A DNA stretch of 64,000 nt. It comes from Diplonema japonicum (lineage: Eukaryota; Euglenozoa; Diplonemea; Diplonemida; Diplonemidae). Below, one piece after another: positions 58,965 to 64,000 of this stretch. The notes under the pieces are model-generated. The model was not told the DNA's origin. It did not search any database and worked only from the letters and a program-made list of their open reading frames with translations. Made by a program: the position numbers and the translations under genes. Position 1 is the first letter of the stretch; every line of letters starts with the position of its first letter. Location: positions 124,001-188,000 of the forward strand of contig OZ025653.1 of the NCBI GenBank assembly GCA_964019335.1, in the 5' to 3' direction.

Positions 58965-59282
58965 TCACAAGGAAATAATGTCTCTTGCGCGGCTGCGACG
59001 CGACTTGCCCTTCTCCTGCTCTTGCCCCTCGTTGTGCATGTGGGCGATCGTTTGTGGAAACATGTTCACATGGTTGGCAGAAGCCTTCCACGGCTTGCGT
59101 GTAGCAGCAACAGGCTTGCTCCTGCTCCTCTTTTGTCTTGCGGTGTGTGACTTGCGTGGTGCGCCTGAAGCCTGTAGTGCCTTCAACTCGCTTTTTAAGT
59201 AAACCTGTTCCTTTTCTAACAGCAGCGCTTCGTTGGCCAAAGAGGCATACAGGACAGACCGAGCCTCCTTTGCAGCACTCAT
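58965..59282 (-). CDS. Small basic helical protein, unassigned
   Basis: 105 residues from ATG 59282. Upstream lie TTTTTTAG and CCACAG, both usable acceptors. The first 40 residues are helical with heptads (ANEALLLEKEQVYLKSEL). The remainder is strongly basic (HTARQKRSRSKPV; EKGKSRRSRARDI). No domain is recognised. Nuclear, nucleolar or ribosome-associated function would fit the composition. A GTGAGTTC at the very end could be a donor, so the C-terminus is slightly uncertain. Confidence 0.6.
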   Translation of the reverse strand: MSAAKEARSVLYASLANEALLLEKEQVYLKSELKALQASGAPRKSHTARQKRSRSKPVAATRKPWKASANHVNMFPQTIAHMHNEGQEQEKGKSRRSRARDIISL

Positions 59283-59676
59283 CGACTGTGGTGGATCTAA
59301 AAAATGCAGCAACAAAGAAAAAAAAAGAAGGTTAGCTTACGTTGTTTAAAAAAAAGGGGGGGGATCATGGATGGGGAGGGGGGAGAAAGCCCAATGAAGA
59401 GCAACAGTGGAAAGTAAAAATAAACCAATGAGAAAAAAAAATCAAATAAAAAAACTACCTTTTCTTTTACACTTTTTCCGTTTTTCTTTTCTTTCTTTTT
59501 GTGAAAAAAAATAAAAAATCCCTCGTTTTAAAATGCGAGGGAAGAGAGGAGTAGAAGATCAAGATTTCTTTTGTTTTTGTCCTTTCTTTCCCCCCCCCCC
59601 CCCATTTCTCCAAATTAGGTGTGTAAAAAAAAGAAAAAAGAAGAACAAGTGTCGGTGATGGAGAGACTTATTTCTT
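59283..59676. other. Low-complexity spacer
   Basis: 394 nt of A-, G- and T-rich low complexity downstream of the helicase stop codon, including a C run at about 59591-59603. No gene or repeat copy recognised. It is probably the helicase 3' untranslated region plus intergenic sequence. Confidence 0.5.
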
Positions 59677-62600
59677 TTACTTTCTACCCTTCCCACCTTT
59701 GCTTCCTTTAGACCCTTTGCCTTTGGACCCTTTGCCTCCTTTAGACCCTTTTCCACCTTTTGAAGAATCCTTACCGCCACCCTTGGACCCCTTTGTTTCG
59801 AACAACTCTCTGTCTGGTGCGTCCCTTCTGCTGCCTCTGACCTCCCGCACGACAGCGGTTCCAAAAACAGAACGGAAGTTTGCCTCCATGTTCTCTTTGT
59901 TCTTGACTCGGAATATGGACTTACGTTTAGGCCTTAACCTTGTGAGGGAGGATGACGCCAGGTCCCATTGCCTCAGTGCGTAGGTTTGCCAGGTAGACCA
60001 CATCAGCTTCATGTGCTGTTTCTGCGATTTCCTCAGTGCCACCCATGCTTTCAAAGCGTCTTTCACACTCGTCTTCACTATGTTGTTTACCCGCTCGGGA
60101 GTGAACTCTTCCGCCTTCTTGCTCCCTGTGTGGCTCTGCACGGCGGCCACCGGGCAGCACAACCCGTTCAGCCCTTTGTCTAGAGCAGCATACGCTGTAT
60201 CCACCAAGCCATGCGTCTCGAAGAACCCATTTCTCAAATTCTTCAAAATAACAAACACCTCCTGCCGTGTGAGGATCTCATTCGCCGACAGCGCAGACCT
60301 AAGCATGTCGATAGGTGGCGCAGGCGCCCCTCCCAGCCTCACAACCAAACGTCGCAGTGCTGCAGTAAACCCAGCATCCTTCAAAGGCTCCGCCCTTACC
60401 TGTCGTTCGTGGGTGCTAAGAGCCACCTGTCGCACCCTGGCAGGTTCAGGCACTCTGTACGGTGCAAAGAACTCCTTTACCCATTTCCACTCCTCTTGGC
60501 GCTCCTTCTTTTTCTCTGCCTGTTCCTCCTCTGTTACAACTTTCGGCTCCGTCCTGCCAACTGCCTCGTGCAGATTCACCACAACGCCCCCAAGACCGTT
60601 CCGGCCAACTCTGCCCGCCTTGTTGATGTACTGCTCGTAGCTTGCGGGGACATCGACGTTGACTACAGCCTTCAGGTTGGAGAACTCTAGACCGCGTAGC
60701 TTCCTGATGTCTGTGATCAGCACTGAGATCTTGAGCCCGAATGCCTTCAGCGCCAAGTCCCGTTGCTGAGGCAACATGTCACACGTCAGCACCACGTGGC
60801 GTATGCGCCCCATGGCAGTCTTCACCTGCTCCACGGAGTCCTTGGTGCCGCAGAACACAACAGTTTTCCCATTAATTGCTGCTAAAACCTTCGTGAGGGC
60901 GATCTCCTTCACGAAGGCAGCGTGTGTGTAGTGCCGAACGAGTGGTGGTGTGAGCTTCTTGGGGTTTACTCGTATAATCTTCGGGGACTTGGTCATCTCA
61001 ACAAGCTTTTCCATCTCGTGGTCGGTGAAGGTGGTGGAGGTGAAGACGCACTGCACTGTCTCTGGCATCCTGGAAAAGACTAAACCAAGGTCGTTAGTCT
61101 TGCTAAACTCACGGAATAACAAGTCCGTCTCGTCCATAGCAATGACGGCTACTTGCGAGGCGTCGAGGTCTGCTGTGGCCTCTGCCACGCTTTTAGGGTC
61201 ACCTACCAGAATCTTCATCCCAGGACCGCAGGTGTTCTTTTCTGGTGTCGCGATGCACATGGCGCCAGTCCCGACCCTTAGGTCCCTGGACAGCTTGACG
61301 AGCATCAAGTTCGTCTGCTCTGCCAGTTCTCGTGACGTTGTCAAAAGCACTGCTTGGAGTGCGTCCAACCCCCATTGCATTTTCTGCAGCAGGGCAATGC
61401 ACAAGGAAAGGGTCTTACCGGTCCCGCTTGGTGCTTGAATGATGACGTCGGACCCTGACACGATGGCGGGGATGCATCTACACTGGATGGGGGTCGGCCT
61501 CTTCATCCCGAAGGTGCCCATTCCCTTGTGCAGGCCGGGTAAGAGCATCATGTTGTCCCAGGAAGACACGGACAAGTTGTAGTTGAAGTCACTGGCGAAC
61601 TCTCTTTTGTCAGTGATGGTGGACGCTGCTATTTCTTCAAGGGCACCCTTTTCCACCGGTGTCAGGCCGATGCCAGCCTCTTGCGCATACTCTTTCAGAA
61701 CTTGGATCTCTACGCGGTCGGGGTGTGTTGCTTCGCTTTCTTCACTATCTTCTTCATCTTCTTCCAGGTCAGTGTCAATGTCGCTTTCCTCTGACTCCTC
61801 AACCGTTTCTTCTGATGATGTCTCACCAACACCATCTCCCTCGACACTGGAGGCTTCCTTCCATTCTGATTCAACTATAGGAGCAAGGTCGATGGCGCGG
61901 CCTTTGTGCCTGAAGTTCACAGGGCCCAAGTCGTCGGAGCTATCGTCGGATTCGGTGGTGGTCTCGTCCACCTCCTCTTGGATCAACGAGATGGAGAAGC
62001 CCTTCTGCATCCTGCAGCAACGTGCTAAATACTCCGTCGCATCCTTTGCCAGGTCATAGTGGACCACTGCAGTGACGGGAAGCTGCACTCGAGGAATAGA
62101 GTCGGATGCTACTAAATATGGCTGATCGCCTGCAATGAACTTGTTTGTCAAAGCGCACCTTAGGTCATGTTCTAGCCCATCGTCGACATGTGCCACCTCA
62201 AACCCAGCATCTTTCAACGCCTGCTGCACTTCATACAACGAGTCCTTGCAATAAATCACCGCACGCTCGCATTTCTCTTGTAACAGATGCAACAGAGCTT
62301 CGTTCTTGTCTTCGGCCTGCACGTAGAAGTGAGCCACTTTCTCTGAGGGCTTTCCAGAGAAGCACGAGATTTTCTGAACCTTGGCTAGTTTCTTCATCAT
62401 TGTTTTGTTGTGCACTGCCCTTGCAAGGCCTTGGTCCGAGGCGAAGAGATTGACACCTTTGTAGTTACGACCTTCGAGAGTGGCGGTGATGTGTGTTGTC
62501 GTTCCGACGCCGATTCTTACTTTGGAGTTCAGCGGCTTGGAGTTCGTCATGACAATCTCACGATCTGTGAGGGTACCAGCGGAGGCCTCTTTGAGGAAGG

Positions 62601-63102
62601 CGATGGCCTCATCACATGCACCTTTGGTACCGACGAGTAGGAGGCACAGCGTCCCAGGGTGTGTCATGACGTAGTTCACAATTCCGATGTACATTGTAGT
62701 GGTCTTCCCACTGAATGCGGCATCTGTAATGTCAATGGACACCCCGTTCATGACCTTCTCCAGCTGTGTCTGCTGCCTTAGGTAAGGCTTCTCCAATCCC
62801 ATCGACATTAACGAATTCCCAACAGTCGCGTTCAGCCCGATGGAGTTGAAGAAAAACGGCGACCACTCAACCGTCATCTCCGCCCCCTTCGCAGCTTTCC
62901 CTGTTCCCTTCGTGATGGGCTTCATGTCTACCCCGACCTCCCGTGCCATCTTATGTGCCTCTACGAATTCATGAGCGGCAGCATCGTTGTGCCTCCTCTT
63001 TTTTGCCCCCCCGGTTTTCCTTTCCGTCCGCTGTTCTTCTAACTTCTCAGGTAGCTCGTCGAACCGTTCCCACTTCACTCTTCCCGTGCGCCATGACACC
63101 AT
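59677..63102 (-). CDS. Tandem DEAD-box-like helicase with K/G/S-rich tail
   Basis: About 1,141 residues from ATG 63102, behind CATCAG|GATTGGAGG. The sequence contains two helicase-like modules. The second (about 510-860) has a near-canonical Q region (MKRPTPIQCRCIPAI), motif I APSGTGKT, TSRELAEQ, motif II DETD (for DEAD), STT in place of SAT, and NKAGRVGRNG for motif VI. The first (about 85-400) is degenerate: AAFSGKTT for motif I, no recognisable motif II and a corrupted motif VI (EYLARCCRM). An acidic linker (EEDEEDSEESE) joins them. The last 40 residues are repeats of KGSKGGKG type, probably RNA-binding. DEAD-box proteins remodel RNA with ATP. The paired, half-decayed layout suggests an internal duplication in which one half became structural. 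The exact pathway is unknown. Confidence 0.88.
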   Translation of the reverse strand: MVSWRTGRVKWERFDELPEKLEEQRTERKTGGAKKRRHNDAAAHEFVEAHKMAREVGVDMKPITKGTGKAAKGAEMTVEWSPFFFNSIGLNATVGNSLMSMGLEKPYLRQQTQLEKVMNGVSIDITDAAFSGKTTTMYIGIVNYVMTHPGTLCLLLVGTKGACDEAIAFLKEASAGTLTDREIVMTNSKPLNSKVRIGVGTTTHITATLEGRNYKGVNLFASDQGLARAVHNKTMMKKLAKVQKISCFSGKPSEKVAHFYVQAEDKNEALLHLLQEKCERAVIYCKDSLYEVQQALKDAGFEVAHVDDGLEHDLRCALTNKFIAGDQPYLVASDSIPRVQLPVTAVVHYDLAKDATEYLARCCRMQKGFSISLIQEEVDETTTESDDSSDDLGPVNFRHKGRAIDLAPIVESEWKEASSVEGDGVGETSSEETVEESEESDIDTDLEEDEEDSEESEATHPDRVEIQVLKEYAQEAGIGLTPVEKGALEEIAASTITDKREFASDFNYNLSVSSWDNMMLLPGLHKGMGTFGMKRPTPIQCRCIPAIVSGSDVIIQAPSGTGKTLSLCIALLQKMQWGLDALQAVLLTTSRELAEQTNLMLVKLSRDLRVGTGAMCIATPEKNTCGPGMKILVGDPKSVAEATADLDASQVAVIAMDETDLLFREFSKTNDLGLVFSRMPETVQCVFTSTTFTDHEMEKLVEMTKSPKIIRVNPKKLTPPLVRHYTHAAFVKEIALTKVLAAINGKTVVFCGTKDSVEQVKTAMGRIRHVVLTCDMLPQQRDLALKAFGLKISVLITDIRKLRGLEFSNLKAVVNVDVPASYEQYINKAGRVGRNGLGGVVVNLHEAVGRTEPKVVTEEEQAEKKKERQEEWKWVKEFFAPYRVPEPARVRQVALSTHERQVRAEPLKDAGFTAALRRLVVRLGGAPAPPIDMLRSALSANEILTRQEVFVILKNLRNGFFETHGLVDTAYAALDKGLNGLCCPVAAVQSHTGSKKAEEFTPERVNNIVKTSVKDALKAWVALRKSQKQHMKLMWSTWQTYALRQWDLASSSLTRLRPKRKSIFRVKNKENMEANFRSVFGTAVVREVRGSRRDAPDRELFETKGSKGGGKDSSKGGKGSKGGKGSKGKGSKGSKGGKGRK

Positions 63103-63224
63103 TCCTTGCACTGCCTCCAATCCTGATGAGTTTATTAAGCTGGTTTGAAAAAAGAAATTGAGGGTGGGGGTAGGCCTAGTTATGAAATGAAAGGTAAACG
63201 CCTTGGAAAAGACCTAACTGCATC

Positions 63225-64000
63225 TTATATGGTTGTCACGGATTGCACGCTCATGGATCCCAAACTGTGACACCTCTTGTTTGCCGCCACTACTCTGATC
63301 CCTTGCTGCACTTCCACGGGGTGCTCTACAATGCGCAATGCGTAATTGAGAACCGTGTCGTTGCCTCGTGCCTCGCACAACAGCCGCAGCGCGTCTGCAC
63401 TGTCGGTGGACCATGCGGTGCAAATGGCCTTCTTGCCTTCTGACCAATGTATGTCTGTCTCGCTTGGCTCAGGTGGTGGGAAATCCCACTTCCTACCAGA
63501 GGGGCTGAACTTGTACTGGAATATCTTCACCATTGTGCCGGCTTCGACACGCCACCGTGCCACAAGCCTGATATGCTCCTTCAAGCTCCCCTCCGACGCC
63601 TGGCTGGGGATGTCTGTCTCTGCGATCAAGACAAGACAACCGATCTTCTCGGCAAGCAACGCAACATTTTTGCACAGGGAAACACACCACCCCATTACAG
63701 TAAGGAACTTTCTCTTGTCACCGACATTGCCCTCAAGGGAGAATCCTGTTGACATGCCCCACGTCACGTATTCCTCCATGCTGCGCGTATGGACTTCGTG
63801 GAAGAAGGCTGTGCAGCACCTGTGATTGATGTAAGAAGAAATGTGCACACCTGAGTGAGTTTAACACGTGCTGTGTACAGGGCTTCCCTACGTTCCATGA
63901 CAGGAGCGTGCTGTTCCCGCATGTGTACATGACAAGGCCCTGTGTCCTGTCGAGCACGTCATCCAAAGCAGACAGCAAACTGTTTACCATTCTGGAGATG
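63225..64000 (-). CDS. C-terminal part of a class III nucleotide cyclase-like protein, 5' end beyond the window
   Basis: Two exons, 63851-64000 (open to the right edge) and 63225-63819, with a 31-nt intron 63820-63850 (GTGTGC...ATCACAG), join LNSLR to CCTAFFHEV. The segment YTCGNSTLLSWNVGKPCTQH and the later GMSTGFSLEGNVGDKRKFL, then LTVMGWCVSLCKNVALLAEK, follow the pattern of a cyclase homology domain of the degenerate second type seen in large protist cyclases. The metal aspartates and Asn/Arg pair are not present here, so this domain is probably regulatory and pairs with a catalytic one upstream. About 110 further residues (WDFPPPEPSETDIHW; GSMSVQSVTTI end) form the C-terminus. It is a second cyclase in the window, unrelated in layout to the one at 20066-22813. 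Confidence 0.7.

Noticed and set aside
1-64000. tRNA, rRNA, spliced-leader RNA genes and CRISPR arrays
   Set aside because: I looked for cloverleaf-like blocks, conserved rRNA words and regular spacer-repeat arrays by eye and saw none. A short RNA could still be missed without a covariance search.

Overview
The window looks like nuclear DNA of a euglenozoan protist, most likely a diplonemid. This is an inference from gene organisation, not from a marker gene. Essentially every substantial gene lies on the minus strand across 64 kb. Most start codons sit a few bases behind an AG that could accept a trans-spliced leader. Genes carry very short GT-AG introns: of 22 modelled, 20 are 31-44 nt. TAA, TAG and TGA all act as stops. 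Kinetoplastids share the one-strand layout but almost lack cis introns. Alveolates with unidirectional gene arrays (dinoflagellates, perkinsids) are the main alternative. Genes are separated by poly-A/T/G/C-rich spacers and dispersed repeats.

Minus-strand order, 5' to 3' (right to left): C-terminal part of a class III cyclase (64.0-63.2 kb, cut by the edge); tandem DEAD-box-like helicase (63.1-59.7); small basic protein (59.3-59.0); PH-like/coiled-coil protein (58.7-57.6); dual-specificity phosphatase (54.2-53.3); cyclic-nucleotide-binding K+-type channel (52.2-50.3); JmjC-HAD fusion (48.4-46.9); P/Q-rich protein (46.8-46.4); ubiquitin-activating enzyme E1 (46.1-43.1); small multi-intron gene (42.9-42.2); CCCH zinc-finger protein (41.9-38.8) with a shortened duplicate (35.2-34.1); UDP-galactopyranose mutase (32.9-31.6); LRR protein (31.0-30.1); Derlin (29.5-28.8); TauE/SafE transporter (28.2-27.1); two unassigned proteins (27.0-24.8); SART1/Snu66 splicing factor (24.7-22.9); cyclase-cytochrome b5-globin fusion (22.8-20.1); predicted mitochondrial membrane protein (17.8-17.2); EF-hand-like protein (17.1-15.0); ankyrin/LRR protein (14.8-10.6); and a giant LamG/SPRY protein open beyond the left edge (10.5-1).

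Functional themes are ubiquitin and ER quality control (E1, Derlin, the giant SPRY protein as a possible E3-like scaffold), cyclic-nucleotide signalling (two cyclases and a CNBD channel) and RNA processing (Snu66, CCCH protein, helicase). A shared transcription unit would not imply shared function. The most striking protein is the 915-residue class III cyclase fused to both a cytochrome b5 domain and a C-terminal globin, a plausible haem/oxygen-regulated cAMP or cGMP synthase.

Spacers at 35.3-38.7, 48.9-50.2 and 54.2-57.5 kb hold dispersed repeats: a hairpin family in three copies, a second family in two copies and a fold-back element. They also hold short protein-like islands, some on the plus strand. 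Homopolymer lengths in these spacers may not be exact.
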